From NCBI RefSeq assembly GCF_002979475.1, contig NZ_PCOY01000009.1:1-64000 (forward strand): 64,000 bases of DNA, read 5' to 3'. Below, in pieces: positions 1 through 8,973 of this stretch (position 1 is the first letter of the stretch; every line of letters starts with the position of its first letter). The position numbers and the translations under genes were made by a program. The notes under the pieces were generated by a model that saw only the letters and a program-made list of their open reading frames with translations, was not told the DNA's origin and ran no database searches. This DNA comes from Microbacterium sp. MYb62. Lineage in GTDB: Bacteria; Actinomycetota; Actinomycetes; Actinomycetales; Microbacteriaceae.

Positions 1-99
1 TGTTGAGTTCTCAAGGATCGGATGCTCCCACGACCCAGCCATCACAGCCAGGCCCGCAGGGCAACTTCTCTATCTTACCGATCTCGCTTCCGTTGTCAA
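1..99 (-). promoter_or_regulatory. rRNA operon promoter and leader box (operon off left edge)
   Basis: Read on the minus strand, a TTGACA -35 hexamer (94-99) is followed after 16 bp by a TAAGAT -10 hexamer (72-77). About 60 nt downstream is CCTTGAGAACTCAACA (1-16), the box typical of actinobacterial rRNA leaders upstream of 16S rRNA. Transcription heads off the left edge, so an rRNA operon is inferred just outside the window. No rRNA gene sequence itself is seen. Nothing else is recognised between 100 and 276. Confidence 0.7.
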
Positions 100-276
100 G
101 TCCGAGTTTCTTCGGCCTGACCGTGGGAACGGATCAGCACCTTCATCCTGTTCACTCTGTGAGTGTTTCGGATTCGGGAGGTGTTCGTTACTTGACGGGA
201 GCCGGTCCGAGGACCTCCGCTCAACCGTTTGGGGCGAACAAGTAATAAGTTACGCGGATCCCGGGGATCCGGCAAA

Positions 277-671
277 TCAGGGCTGACCGCCGGGCGTGTC
301 GCCCGTTTTTCCGTGCGGGAGCGTGGCCGACCGGGACGGCGCGGCCTCGTCGCCGGCCTCGGCTGCGGCACGGAACCACTTTCGCGCACTCCCAGGTCTC
401 CCCTCTCCTCCGCTCGAGGCCCCCTCGTGAACAAGGCCTCGGAGAGACCGCCGTTCGCGGAAGCCTCGAGCCAGGAGTCCGCCTCCGCTTCCTCTCCGGC
501 GTTCAATGCCAGGATCCCGAGGTGGGCAGCTCGCTTCGGCATCGCCTCCCCGCTCCCCTGCTCTGCAGCACGTTCCAGACGTGCGTAGGCAGTGTCGGCA
601 TCGCCAGCGCGCAGCGCTTCTCCCTGCGCGATCAGGGTCTGATCGTCGTCGGCGTCGGCGGCTCCGGTCAT
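277..671 (-). pseudogene. Sel1-repeat protein, frameshifted
   Basis: The first part (671 down to about 394) encodes a small helical-repeat protein with Sel1/TPR character (segments such as AYARLERAAEQGSGEAM and EADSWLEASANGGLSEALF). After GDLG the frame drifts into Arg/Pro-rich nonsense, while the neighbouring frame restores a good Sel1 unit (SARKWFRAAAEAGDEAA) and ends at a stop at 277. Inserting one G in the GGG run at 391-393 would join the two parts into an intact protein of about 131 residues. The lesion is either a real one-base deletion or an assembly error in a G run. The gene abuts the rRNA promoter and its function is unknown. The ORF that continues to 96 in the original frame is regarded as spurious. 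Confidence 0.6.
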
Positions 672-760
672 GCCGGACGCCCTACCCGCGCCGTTCGACC
701 GCTTGTCGGCGATGACGCGCAGCCCGGAACGCGGCGAGGAGACGAACGAAGAGGGAAAAG

Positions 761-792
761 AGAAGAGCCCCGGTTCTCACCGGGGCTCTTCT
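761..792. terminator. Intrinsic terminator after tRNA-Ala
   Basis: Perfect 13-bp inverted repeat (AGAAGAGCCCCGG, 6-nt loop, and its complement). It lies directly downstream of the minus-strand tRNA gene. Confidence 0.75.
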
Positions 793-798
793 GTTCTG

Positions 799-871
799 TG
801 GACCTAAGGGGATTCGAACCCCTGACCTCCTCGATGCGAACGAGGCGCGCTACCAACTGCGCCATAGGCCC
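799..871 (-). tRNA. tRNA-Ala (anticodon CGC)
   Basis: The minus strand folds as a 73-nt cloverleaf: acceptor GGGCCTA/TAGGTCC with one G-U pair, anticodon stem CCTCG/CGAGG with loop TTCGCAT giving anticodon CGC (codon GCG), T-arm containing GGTTCGAATCC, discriminator A. CCA is not encoded. A strong terminator follows. Confidence 0.95.
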
Positions 872-923
872 GTGAACGACATCTACGCTATCACGGCGGA
901 AGAGCTGTTCGCGTCGCGGCCGG

Positions 924-1769
924 TCAGCCCGCAGCGCGGCGCGAGAGCAGATCGCGCACGTGCGCCTCGATCTCGGCGTCGTCGACGAATCCCATCCGCG
1001 CGTACGGCGATGAGGCGGCCGGCAGAGCGACCGGGGCTTCGGGGGCCATCTGCTCGGCCCGCTCACGCAGCTCGGCGAGCCTTGCTGCCTTCCGACGCTG
1101 CTCCTGCGCCTCGATCTGGGCCTGCGCAGCCTGCGCACGCGACCCCGACACAGACACCAACGGCTCCGGCAGTGGACGAGGCGTCCACGTCGCCGGCCCC
1201 TGGTCATGCAGCTCGGGGGCGACACGCGGCGTCGACGCACGGGTGACCACGTGGGTGGCACGGGCGACTCTGGTCGCGACGGCCGCCATTCTCTGCAGCG
1301 TGATGCCGGCGATCACGACCATGACTCCGCCGATCCAGAGCAGCAGCGAGCTCCCGACGGCGAGAAGCTGCCACACACCGAAGCCTGCGGCGACGAACCC
1401 GAGCAGCACCGTGGTGGTCGCCGCCACGCGGACCCTTCTGCGCGCTCGTGCACGACGGATCACGGGGTCGGCCCTGGTCGCGGCGAGTTCCTCACGAAGA
1501 CTCTCGAGTTCAGCGGCCTCCCGCTCGGACTGCACCCGTTTCGCCAGCTTCTGCTGCGCGAGGGCGGTGCGCGCGTTCAATTCGAAGCGCACTTCGCCCG
1601 GGGTCTCACTCGTCTCGGCGAGAACGCGCAGGGCCTGGTTCAGACGAACGGCGTTGCGCTCGGAGGCGTTGTACTGAAATCGCCCCCGCCACGACGGAAG
1701 CAGATAGAGCATCCAGAGGAGCACGGCGACGAGCACGATCACTCCCCCGCTCAGCACCGGCCCGTCCAT
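924..1769 (-). CDS. Hypothetical membrane protein with coiled-coil segment
   Basis: 281 residues. An N-terminal membrane helix (about residues 6-24) is followed by a charged alpha-helical segment (about 60-110, rich in E/R/Q/A), then two closely spaced membrane helices (about 117-160) and a long hydrophilic tail with an A/Q/E-rich helix. I recognise it only as a conserved-looking actinobacterial membrane protein; no enzymatic motif is seen. The start at 1769 (ATG, MDGPV) is preferred over upstream GTGs because a TAGCGT -10 hexamer at 1777-1782 lies 7 nt before it, which would make the mRNA leaderless and would overlap the GTG at 1778. Confidence 0.75.
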   Translation of the reverse strand: MDGPVLSGGVIVLVAVLLWMLYLLPSWRGRFQYNASERNAVRLNQALRVLAETSETPGEVRFELNARTALAQQKLAKRVQSEREAAELESLREELAATRADPVIRRARARRRVRVAATTTVLLGFVAAGFGVWQLLAVGSSLLLWIGGVMVVIAGITLQRMAAVATRVARATHVVTRASTPRVAPELHDQGPATWTPRPLPEPLVSVSGSRAQAAQAQIEAQEQRRKAARLAELRERAEQMAPEAPVALPAASSPYARMGFVDDAEIEAHVRDLLSRRAAG

Positions 1770-1861
1770 GTTCACCACGCTAAGGGCTGAGAGGGGACAG
1801 CGCCGTACAGGAGGGCGCGTGTCGCGACGACTCCCTGCGGATACTCACCCGTGGAGGCGCC

Positions 1862-2491
1862 TCAGTGGGCGATTCGGTCGGACGGCGGCACGGTCGCGGC
1901 CTCGGTCGGAACCTGACCGCTGAGCCATCGTGCGAGCACACCCTGGGGGACGTCTTCCCTCGTGAGCGCGAACGCATAGTGATCACGCCAGTCCCCATCG
2001 ATGTGGATGTAGCGACGACGCAGCCCCTCGTAGCGGAAGCCGAGCTTCTGCACGACACGCAGGCTCGCCACGTTCTCCGGGCGGATGCAGATCTCCATCC
2101 GATGGAGCCCGTACTCCGTGAAGCAGGCATCGGTGGCGAGCGCGACCGCCGTCGGGGTGATCCCCCGGCCGGCGAAGCGCTCGCTCACCCAGTATCCGAT
2201 CGTCGCCGAGCACAGCGAGCCCCGAGCGACCCCCCAGACGTTGAGCTGCCCGGCGATCTCGCCGTCGTACTCCATGACGAACGGGTAGCCCGAGCCGTCG
2301 CGGTACTGCTGGAGAAGACGACGGATGCTGAGTCGCATGTCGAACGAGACCGACCCGTACGGGACCGTCGCCTCCCATGGTTGGAGCCAGGACCTGTTCG
2401 CCAGCAGCTCGTGCTGCAGCGGCCGGGCATCCTTCGCACGGACGAGCCGCAGTTCGATGGGTCCGTGTCGCATTCCTGCCGCCAGATCCAT
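1862..2491 (-). CDS. GNAT-family N-acetyltransferase (RimJ-like)
   Basis: 209 residues with the GNAT fold of the RimJ/RimL group: substrate strand GYPFVMEYDGEIAGQLNVWG, the acetyl-CoA loop region GYWVSERFAGRGITPTAV (the R/Q-x-x-G-x-G/A segment), and the C-terminal ENVASLRVVQKLGFRYEG motif typical of ribosomal-protein-type acetyltransferases. It probably acetylates a protein N-terminus or a small amine; the substrate cannot be read from sequence. It lies 25 nt downstream of galU on the same strand and is probably cotranscribed. Starts at 2491 or at 2473 (MRHGPI) are both possible. Confidence 0.85.
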   Translation of the reverse strand: MDLAAGMRHGPIELRLVRAKDARPLQHELLANRSWLQPWEATVPYGSVSFDMRLSIRRLLQQYRDGSGYPFVMEYDGEIAGQLNVWGVARGSLCSATIGYWVSERFAGRGITPTAVALATDACFTEYGLHRMEICIRPENVASLRVVQKLGFRYEGLRRRYIHIDGDWRDHYAFALTREDVPQGVLARWLSGQVPTEAATVPPSDRIAH

Positions 2492-2516
2492 GCCGCACCG
2501 ACGCCCGCGGAGTCGC

Positions 2517-3404
2517 CTAGAGGCGTTCCGCGAACTCCTTGAGCCAGGGGCGCAGCTCGGGACCGAGATCGTCCCGGTCCGACGCGAGCTGCACGATCGC
2601 CTTGATGTAGTCCACGCGATCGCCCGTATCGTAGCGACGGCCGCCGAAGACGACGCCGACGACGCCGGGGCCGTCGGGATCGGTGGCCATCTCCTCGAGC
2701 GCGTCGGTCAGTTGGATCTCGCCGCCCTTGCCGGGCTCGGTGCGCTCGAGGATCTCGAACACCGACGCCGGGAGCACGTAGCGCCCGATGATCGCGAGGT
2801 TCGAGGGCGCATCCTCCTGCGCGGGCTTCTCGACGAGGCCGGTCACCCGGACCGCGTCGGACCCCTCGATCGACTCGACGGCTGCGGCGCCGTACATGTG
2901 GATGTTGGCGGGATCGACCTCCATCAACGCGATCACCGCAGCGCCGGAGCGTTCGTGCTCGGCGATCATCTCGGTCAGGAGCGGATCGCGTTCGTCGATG
3001 AGGTCGTCGCCGAGGAGGACGGCGAACGAGCTGTCTCCCACATGGGTGCGGGCGCGCAGCACCGCGTGCCCGAGCCCCTTCGGCTCGCCCTGACGGACGA
3101 AGTGGATGTCGGCGAGGTCGCTCGACTTCATCACACGCTCGAGCCGCCCCGTGTCGCCCTTCTCCATGAGCTTCACCTCGAGCTCCGGAACGGAGTCGAA
3201 GTGGTTGGAGATGGCGTTCTTGTTGCGGCCGATGATGACGAGGATGTCGTCGATACCGGCATCCGCCGCCTCTTCGACGACGTACTGGATCGCCGGCTTG
3301 TCGACGACAGGCAGCATCTCTTTCGGCATCGCCTTCGTCGCGGGCAGGAAGCGCGTCCCCAGCCCCGCCGCGGGAATGACGGCCTTGATCTTATGGTCAA
3401 CCAT
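2517..3404 (-). CDS. galU: UTP-glucose-1-phosphate uridylyltransferase
   Basis: 295 residues, the usual GalU length. Makes UDP-glucose from UTP and glucose-1-phosphate for cell-wall and exopolysaccharide synthesis; cytoplasmic. The N-terminus has the nucleotide-binding signature AAGLGTRFLPATKAMPKEML followed by DKPAIQYVVEEA, and further GalU motifs include RQGEPKGLGHAV, VLLGDD and GEIQLTDAL. The ATG is 6 nt after a TAGGCT -10 hexamer (minus strand, 3411-3416). The gene diverges from the 5-formyl-THF cyclo-ligase gene, whose promoter shares the 41-bp gap. Confidence 0.95.
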   Translation of the reverse strand: MVDHKIKAVIPAAGLGTRFLPATKAMPKEMLPVVDKPAIQYVVEEAADAGIDDILVIIGRNKNAISNHFDSVPELEVKLMEKGDTGRLERVMKSSDLADIHFVRQGEPKGLGHAVLRARTHVGDSSFAVLLGDDLIDERDPLLTEMIAEHERSGAAVIALMEVDPANIHMYGAAAVESIEGSDAVRVTGLVEKPAQEDAPSNLAIIGRYVLPASVFEILERTEPGKGGEIQLTDALEEMATDPDGPGVVGVVFGGRRYDTGDRVDYIKAIVQLASDRDDLGPELRPWLKEFAERL

Positions 3405-3445
3405 CCTCCCAGCCTAGCGGTGAGCATCGCCGTAGACTCGGAGCC

Positions 3446-4042
3446 ATGGCGAACGACGTCGAACACGCGAAACGCGCACTCCGCGCCGAGCTCCGCGAAC
3501 GACGCCAGCTTCTCTCCGACCCGCAGCGCGAGGCTGCAGCGGCGGCGATCGGCGAGCGTCTCGACGCTCTGGTCGACGAGCTCGATGCGCGCTCGATCTC
3601 GTGCTTCCTCTCCACCACCACCGAGCCGGGCACCCGTGACTTCGTGACGAGGGCCGTGCGTCGGGGCATCCGCGTGCTCCTCCCGGTCACTCGCGCCGAC
3701 GGGCTCCTGGACTGGGCGGTGGCGACCGACGGCGACGAGATCTCGGAAGGACTGTTCGGCCTCCCGGAGCCGACCGGCGAGGTCCTCGGTCCGATCGCCG
3801 TCAACGACGTGGATCTGATGATCGTCCCCGCTGCCGCTGTCGACCGCACCGGGATGCGCATGGGCTGGGGCCGCGGCTACTTCGACAAGACGATCGGCTC
3901 GATGGAGAAGTGCCCGCCTGTCTACGCCGTCATCTATGATTCCGAGGTACTCGACGAACTTCCGCGAGAGGTGCACGACCAGCCGGTGAACGGCGTCGTC
4001 ACCCCGTCGCAGACCCTCACCCTGTCGCCCCCGCGACGCTGA
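3446..4042 (+). CDS. 5-formyltetrahydrofolate cyclo-ligase
   Basis: 198 residues. Converts 5-formyl-THF to 5,10-methenyl-THF using ATP. Family marks: the basic N-terminal helix beginning KRALRAELRERR, the STTTEPGTRDF segment, and the C-terminal nucleotide/folate-binding motif RMGWGRGYFDKT. The ATG lies 7 nt after TAGACT (3433-3438), so a leaderless transcript is likely. First gene of a run with FmdB and mscL. Confidence 0.93.
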   Translation: MANDVEHAKRALRAELRERRQLLSDPQREAAAAAIGERLDALVDELDARSISCFLSTTTEPGTRDFVTRAVRRGIRVLLPVTRADGLLDWAVATDGDEISEGLFGLPEPTGEVLGPIAVNDVDLMIVPAAAVDRTGMRMGWGRGYFDKTIGSMEKCPPVYAVIYDSEVLDELPREVHDQPVNGVVTPSQTLTLSPPRR

Positions 4043-4057
4043 TCTGCAAGGAACCCC

Positions 4058-4330
4058 ATGCCCACCTACGCCTATGCCTGCACGACGTGCGGGCACAAGT
4101 TCGACGCCGTGCAGAGCTTCGCCGACGACGCGCTCACGGTATGCCCGGAGTGCGGTGGCGCATTGCGCAAGCAGTACGGCTCGATCGGCGTCACCTTCAA
4201 CGGCTCCGGCTTCTATCGCACGGACTCGCGCGCCAAATCCGGTGGATCGTCGGATGCTTCGGCATCATCGAAGACGGAATCGACGACGAGCGCCAAACCG
4301 GCGGCTGCGTCGACTCCGGCCTCTTCCTGA
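4058..4330 (+). CDS. FmdB-family zinc-ribbon protein
   Basis: 90 residues. The N-terminal half is the FmdB zinc ribbon: PTYAYACTTCGHKFD with CxxC, then VCPECGGALRK with a second CxxC, and the VTFNGSGFYRTD motif. The C-terminal half is low-complexity Ser/Ala/Thr. Putative metal-binding regulator of unknown target. It starts 15 nt after the cyclo-ligase stop, so operon membership is likely. Confidence 0.9.
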   Translation: MPTYAYACTTCGHKFDAVQSFADDALTVCPECGGALRKQYGSIGVTFNGSGFYRTDSRAKSGGSSDASASSKTESTTSAKPAAASTPASS

Positions 4331-4354
4331 GGCGCTGATCTGTTGGGGGATCCC

Positions 4355-4777
4355 ATGCTCAAAGGTTTCAAGGACTTCCTGCTCCGCGGCAACGTCATCG
4401 ACCTGGCCGTCGCCGTCGTCATCGGCACCGCGTTCACCGCGATCGTGACGGCAGTCGTCAACAGCATCATCAACCCGCTCATCTCGCTCTTCCTCAAAGC
4501 GGATGCCGCCGGAAACTTCGGCATCCCGGTGCAGAGCATCTACGGCGAGACGGTCGTGTTCCCGATCGGCGACCTGATCACGGCGATCATCAGCTTCCTC
4601 GCCGTCGCGGCTGTCGTCTACTTCGTCTTCGTCCTGCCGATGAACACCTTCAAGGCGCACGTCGAAGCACGCAAGGGCACTCCGGCGGAAGAGCCGGAGG
4701 AGGAGCCGGCCGCCGCGAGCGAAGCCGAGCTGCTCGTCGAGATCCGCGACCTGCTCAAGGCTCAGCGCGGCGCCTGA
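4355..4777 (+). CDS. mscL: Large-conductance mechanosensitive channel
   Basis: 140 residues. Homopentameric channel releasing solutes during hypo-osmotic shock. TM1 contains the pore-lining segment [20 protein letters not shown], a periplasmic loop follows, TM2 lies at about residues 67-93, and the acidic C-terminal helix ends [13 protein letters not shown]. The ATG at 4355 (MLKGFKDF) is preferred to a TTG at 4343 because GGGGGA at 4345-4350 serves as its ribosome-binding site. A terminator follows. Confidence 0.95.
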   Translation: MLKGFKDFLLRGNVIDLAVAVVIGTAFTAIVTAVVNSIINPLISLFLKADAAGNFGIPVQSIYGETVVFPIGDLITAIISFLAVAAVVYFVFVLPMNTFKAHVEARKGTPAEEPEEEPAAASEAELLVEIRDLLKAQRGA

Positions 4778-4794
4778 CCGCTCGACACGCATTC

Positions 4795-4832
4795 GAGACG
4801 CACGTTCCCTCTTCGGAGGGGGCGTGCGTCTC
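4795..4832. terminator. Terminator between mscL and convergent genes
   Basis: Long hairpin with outer stem GAGACGCACG/CGTGCGTCTC, inner CCCTC/GAGGG and a TTCG tetraloop. It lies between mscL and the convergent minus-strand gene at 4880. Confidence 0.75.
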
Positions 4833-4879
4833 TCGTTCGTGCCTCCCGGTCGGAAGGAGGCCGGCGGGCGGACGGGACC

Positions 4880-5083
4880 TCAATAGTGAGGCGGCACGTC
4901 CTGGATCAGCTGCTCGTCGTTCGGCCCTTTGGCTCCCCGGGGGCGCACGGGCGGAGGCGACGCCTCGACGGGGCCGGACTCCGGCTCCGGATCGCTCCCG
5001 GGAACCGGCGTCAGACGCGCACGCCGAGAGCCGGGCACCCGCACCACCCGCTGGCGCGGCGTCGCGTCGGATCCGTCAGTCAT
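4880..5083 (-). CDS. Small hypothetical protein, Pro/Arg-rich
   Basis: 67 residues, hydrophilic, with a short basic N-terminus, a Pro-rich middle and the C-terminus NDEQLIQDVPPHY, an ending I associate with small actinobacterial proteins of unknown function. Its start overlaps the 3' end of the large upstream gene by 8 nt on the same strand, indicating translational coupling. No functional motif is visible. Confidence 0.65.
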   Translation of the reverse strand: MTDGSDATPRQRVVRVPGSRRARLTPVPGSDPEPESGPVEASPPPVRPRGAKGPNDEQLIQDVPPHY

Positions 5084-8000
5084 TCTGCGTGTCGACGATG
5101 TCTATCGGCTGGGTGTCGTTCTCGGCGCGGGGAGCCGAGTCGGAGATGCCCAGGACCGCGGCGATGCGCGTCGCCGCCGTGGCCGGATCGCTGTACAGAT
5201 CGAACGCATGCACACGTACGTAGTGCCAGCCCAGACGACGCAGCACATGGGGTCGCAGCCGCAGCGTCTCCCGCAGGGACTCGCCCCGGGACTCCGGGTC
5301 GGACTCGATGACGACGGCCTTGCCGCCGTACTGCGCGACGAGGGGAAGCAGACCGCGGTAGTCGACGTCGACGGATGCTCCGAGGCGCCGCAGCTCCCGT
5401 GCGAGAGCGAGGGTCAGCGGATCGGCGAGATCCTCCAGCCGGGCATCCCTGCTGCGAGCGGCGAGTCCGCCGAGGATCGACATCAGGGTCGCGGCTCCGT
5501 GCTCGAGGCGCCCGTCGTCGAAGGACGAGGGGCGGATCGACGAGACGATGACCATCGAACGCCGTGCCCTCGTCATCCCCACGGTGAGCAGACGCTCTCC
5601 GTCGGGCGTGGAGAGATCCCCGAAATCGCTCAGGACGCGACCGTGCTTGGTGAGGCCGAATCCGAGCGAGAAGATGACGCGGTCTCGGCTCTCCGCCACC
5701 GACTCTTCGAGGGTGAGGACGGCGAAGGGCTCCGCCGTGTCGCGACCGACGAAGTCGGCGACGTCGGACCGGCCCGCGAAGGCCGAGGTGACCGCGGCGC
5801 GCACCCTCTCGGCGTGGCGGGCACTGGCCGTCACGACCATGAGCGACTCGGCCGGCCGATGCACGGCATGCTCGACCACGAGGGTGACCACGCGGGCGAC
5901 CTCGGCATCGGGGCTCTCGACGGCGCCGGAGACGGGATCGGGAGTTCCCGTGCCGCCTTCCACGTAGTCGACCGTGAGGCTTCCGCGCCCGAGATACGAG
6001 CCAGCCCACGGCAGCGACACGATCTCGCCGCCGTAGAAGGCGTCGTTGATGAGCTCGGCCAGATCCTCGCCGCCCGCTCGGTAGCTGCGGGTCAGTGTCA
6101 TCACGGGCAGGAGCTCGGACAGACGCTCGAACGCGGAGACATCATCGAAGGGCACTTCCGCCTCCCACGACTCATCCGGGTCGACCGCGATGCGGAAAGG
6201 AGTCGGCCGCTGGGTGACGGGATCGCCGAACGCCACGATCTGGCGCGCTCGACGGATCGCCGGTGCCGCCTCCGCCAGGTTGATCGCCGCGGCATCGACC
6301 AGGAGCACCGTGTCGAACTCCACGGAATCCGGGATCTCCGGCACGAGGTACGGCGACGAGATCCAGACCGGTCCGAGCACGTCGACGAGTGCCGGTGCCG
6401 CACTGACGACCTGCGCGGTCGTCGTCGACGGCTGGGTCAGCGCGCGGCGCAGATGCTGCGACTGCACCGGCTCGTCCACGATGGCGATCCGCCACTGGTT
6501 GGCGAGCTGCCACGCCAGCAGCGGTCCTGCCATGGCGGCGTGGGCCTCGTCGACGAGTCGGAAGTCCCGCTCGAGGCGATCCACGACCGCGGTGTTCGCA
6601 CCGAGAAGCGCGCGGTTGTCCTGCAGGGCGCGTTCGAGGAGCGACTGCCACCAGGCGAACTCCAGCTCCTCCCCCACCTGCGACTCGGACACATGGCGGA
6701 CCGACAGCTCAGCGAGAAGAGGCTCCAGCCCGAGGAGAGCGAGACGGTCACGCAGCTGGGCGCGCTCCACGAGGTTCTCGAAGACATCCGACTTCGCGGC
6801 GAGTCCGGCGAGTGTGCGCACGAGACGCGCGACGGGGAGCGATGCCAGAGGCTCGCGGCGTCCCAGCGCCACATCGAGTTCGGCGAGCTCGGCTTCGACC
6901 CGCTGCCAGGAGACATACACGTCGGCGAGACCGAGCGGGATCTCCGGCGCGACACCGGCCTCGACACAGCGCTGCCACTGGGTGCGCTGCGCCTGGATCC
7001 GGAGCAGGGCCTCATGCATCTCGGTGACGTGGACACCCGGACGGACGTACTCCTTGGCGAGTCGACGCAGCCGCCGCCTGTTCGCCCCGGAGAGACCTGG
7101 GGCATCGCGGCGCGAACCGTGCGCCTGGATGAGTTCCCCCAGGGGACGCTCGAACACCGTCGGGCTGAAGCGATCGAGGGAGTCTCGGATCCCCTGCAGC
7201 AGTCGCAGGTATTCGCCGAGCTCATCGATGGTCGAGAACGGCCGCATGTGCGTCTGGGCGATCAGCTCGTAGCCGCGTTCGAGGAGGGCGGGGACGCTCT
7301 GGGAGTGCAATCGGCCGGCAAGCTCGTGCGCGGCCCTCGCCGCCTCGGTGCTGGCGAAGGTCACGCCGTACCAGGGGGAGTCATCCGGTCCGAAGCGGAA
7401 CTCCCCGAGACGCGCCGCCTGCGCGAGCGCCTCTGCGGCCTCCGTCCGGTCGGCGGCGAGGCGACGCAGCGCATCCGGTCCGAGGCGCGCCGTCGTGGAA
7501 GGCGGGACCTTGAGAGACGCGAGTCTGGTGAGCTGGCGGGTCGCGTCGAGAACCGAGGCGTCCATCCCCGCGACGGGGGCGCTGAGCGCCTGACGGTAGT
7601 CACGGAGCACGGTGCGCAGGCGCACGAGCGCATCGTCGACGTCGCTGACCTTGGGAGCCGTGGCCTTCTCGTTCCGACCGATCGCCCTGACCAGGTCGCG
7701 CCGCACACTCGCCGGGGAGATCGCCAGGCTGTCCAACCCGATTCCGGCAAGCCGGTGGCGCACCCCGTCGAGGGTCGACCGGCGCGCCGACACCACGAGC
7801 ACGCGCTTGCCACCGCGCACCAGCTCTCCGAGCGCATTGATCACGGTTTGCGTTCCGCCGGTTCCCGGGAGCGTCGCCACCGTGAGCGAGTGCCCCGCTG
7901 CGATGCGGGCGAGGACCGCCTCCTGCTCGGCATCCGCGTCGAGGAGGAGGTTGTCCGATGCGGGAGCGCGGTCGTCGGGGCCGATGTGGTGCGGCACGGC

Positions 8001-8795
8001 TCGAGGCGCGGTCACCCGCTCGCGGTCCCCCACATGGCCGGCGAGGGCATTCAGCATCGGATGGTCGAGGCTGCCCGCATCGCGGGACATGACGCCGGAG
8101 ACATCCGCGAACGTCGAGACCACCAGTCGGGGTTCGACGGAGAACGTGTCGATCGACCGCGTCATGGCACGGAGGCTGTCGATCACGGGCTGCGGCTTGA
8201 AGACGCCGCCGTCATAGGCGAGGGCGGCGAGCGCCGCGGCATCGATGGAGAGCCCGAAGTGATCGCGCGCGATGCGGGCGAGCTCCGGGTTCACCTCGAA
8301 CGTTCCCTGGAGCTTGAGCTCGAAATCCGAGTGGTGGCGCCGGATCGCCAGCGGGCGCAGCAGTACCGGTGCGGCGAACTCCGCTCCCCCGATGCGCCAC
8401 CGGGCGACGCCGACGGCGAGATGCACCGCCTCGATCCCGCGCACGGTGCGCAACTCGGTGTTCTTGGCGGTGATGCGCTCCGCGGCCAGTCGCGCGGTGC
8501 GCAGACCCACCTCGTCGCGGAAGAGGTTCGAGAGGAGCGTCGACTTGCCGGTGATGAACTGCGGCAGGCTGCCGGGATGCGCCTTCGAGATGTCGATGCC
8601 CGACTCCTGGCCGTCCCGGAAGCTGACCAGGGGCGACGGGCCTCCGAGATCGGCGGCCTCGGCCCTCAGCCGACTGCGTTCGGCTTCGGCAGCGTGCGCG
8701 ATCTGGATGCCGGTGTCGGTGACGCGCAGATCGCCGATCGACACAGCAGTCTCCACCGCTGTGTCCTCCGCAGACTTGCTTTCACGTCGCCACAC
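5076..8795 (-). CDS. SF1 helicase-like protein with Vsr/MTES_1575-type C-terminus, altered Walker motifs
   Basis: 1239 residues. The layout matches DNA2/NAM7-type superfamily 1 proteins: an N-terminal region with a DUF4011-like feel, an ATPase core from about residue 290, and a C-terminal Vsr-like endonuclease segment (about 1135-1215: RRLGASVDVDYRG, KAVVIESDPES, LRRLGWHYVRVHAFDLYSDP) resembling the REase_MTES_1575 domain. The Walker A-like loop reads LPGTGGTQT, with Gly314 where the catalytic Lys should be. The Walker B-like motif reads VLLVDAAAI, without the Glu of DEA(S/A). Motif VI (GMTRARRSM) and the FGDP motif are kept. ATP hydrolysis is therefore doubtful; a structural or DNA-binding role in repair or defence is inference. 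GTG start lies 6 nt after TAGGGT (8802-8807). Confidence 0.8.
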   Translation of the reverse strand: MWRRESKSAEDTAVETAVSIGDLRVTDTGIQIAHAAEAERSRLRAEAADLGGPSPLVSFRDGQESGIDISKAHPGSLPQFITGKSTLLSNLFRDEVGLRTARLAAERITAKNTELRTVRGIEAVHLAVGVARWRIGGAEFAAPVLLRPLAIRRHHSDFELKLQGTFEVNPELARIARDHFGLSIDAAALAALAYDGGVFKPQPVIDSLRAMTRSIDTFSVEPRLVVSTFADVSGVMSRDAGSLDHPMLNALAGHVGDRERVTAPRAVPHHIGPDDRAPASDNLLLDADAEQEAVLARIAAGHSLTVATLPGTGGTQTVINALGELVRGGKRVLVVSARRSTLDGVRHRLAGIGLDSLAISPASVRRDLVRAIGRNEKATAPKVSDVDDALVRLRTVLRDYRQALSAPVAGMDASVLDATRQLTRLASLKVPPSTTARLGPDALRRLAADRTEAAEALAQAARLGEFRFGPDDSPWYGVTFASTEAARAAHELAGRLHSQSVPALLERGYELIAQTHMRPFSTIDELGEYLRLLQGIRDSLDRFSPTVFERPLGELIQAHGSRRDAPGLSGANRRRLRRLAKEYVRPGVHVTEMHEALLRIQAQRTQWQRCVEAGVAPEIPLGLADVYVSWQRVEAELAELDVALGRREPLASLPVARLVRTLAGLAAKSDVFENLVERAQLRDRLALLGLEPLLAELSVRHVSESQVGEELEFAWWQSLLERALQDNRALLGANTAVVDRLERDFRLVDEAHAAMAGPLLAWQLANQWRIAIVDEPVQSQHLRRALTQPSTTTAQVVSAAPALVDVLGPVWISSPYLVPEIPDSVEFDTVLLVDAAAINLAEAAPAIRRARQIVAFGDPVTQRPTPFRIAVDPDESWEAEVPFDDVSAFERLSELLPVMTLTRSYRAGGEDLAELINDAFYGGEIVSLPWAGSYLGRGSLTVDYVEGGTGTPDPVSGAVESPDAEVARVVTLVVEHAVHRPAESLMVVTASARHAERVRAAVTSAFAGRSDVADFVGRDTAEPFAVLTLEESVAESRDRVIFSLGFGLTKHGRVLSDFGDLSTPDGERLLTVGMTRARRSMVIVSSIRPSSFDDGRLEHGAATLMSILGGLAARSRDARLEDLADPLTLALARELRRLGASVDVDYRGLLPLVAQYGGKAVVIESDPESRGESLRETLRLRPHVLRRLGWHYVRVHAFDLYSDPATAATRIAAVLGISDSAPRAENDTQPIDIVDTQND

Positions 8796-8973
8796 AATGA
8801 CACCCTAGGCGCGCGACCCCCGGAGATGACGTATCCCAGGCGGGTTTCCGCCGAATTCCCGCCGTTTCACGGCCTTCCGCACTCCTCCTCCCCTGTGCTC
8901 GCGCTGCTCGCGTTCTCCACTCTCCTCGGCAGGCACGCGCCGCGTGGTCGGTCACCCCGGTCAGGATAGGGGC

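Noticed and set aside
4929-8969. Very long plus-strand open frame (1346 codons)
   Set aside because: Antisense to the 1239-residue SF1-like gene; its translation is Arg/His/Asp-rich without domain pattern, as expected for a GC-rich shadow frame.
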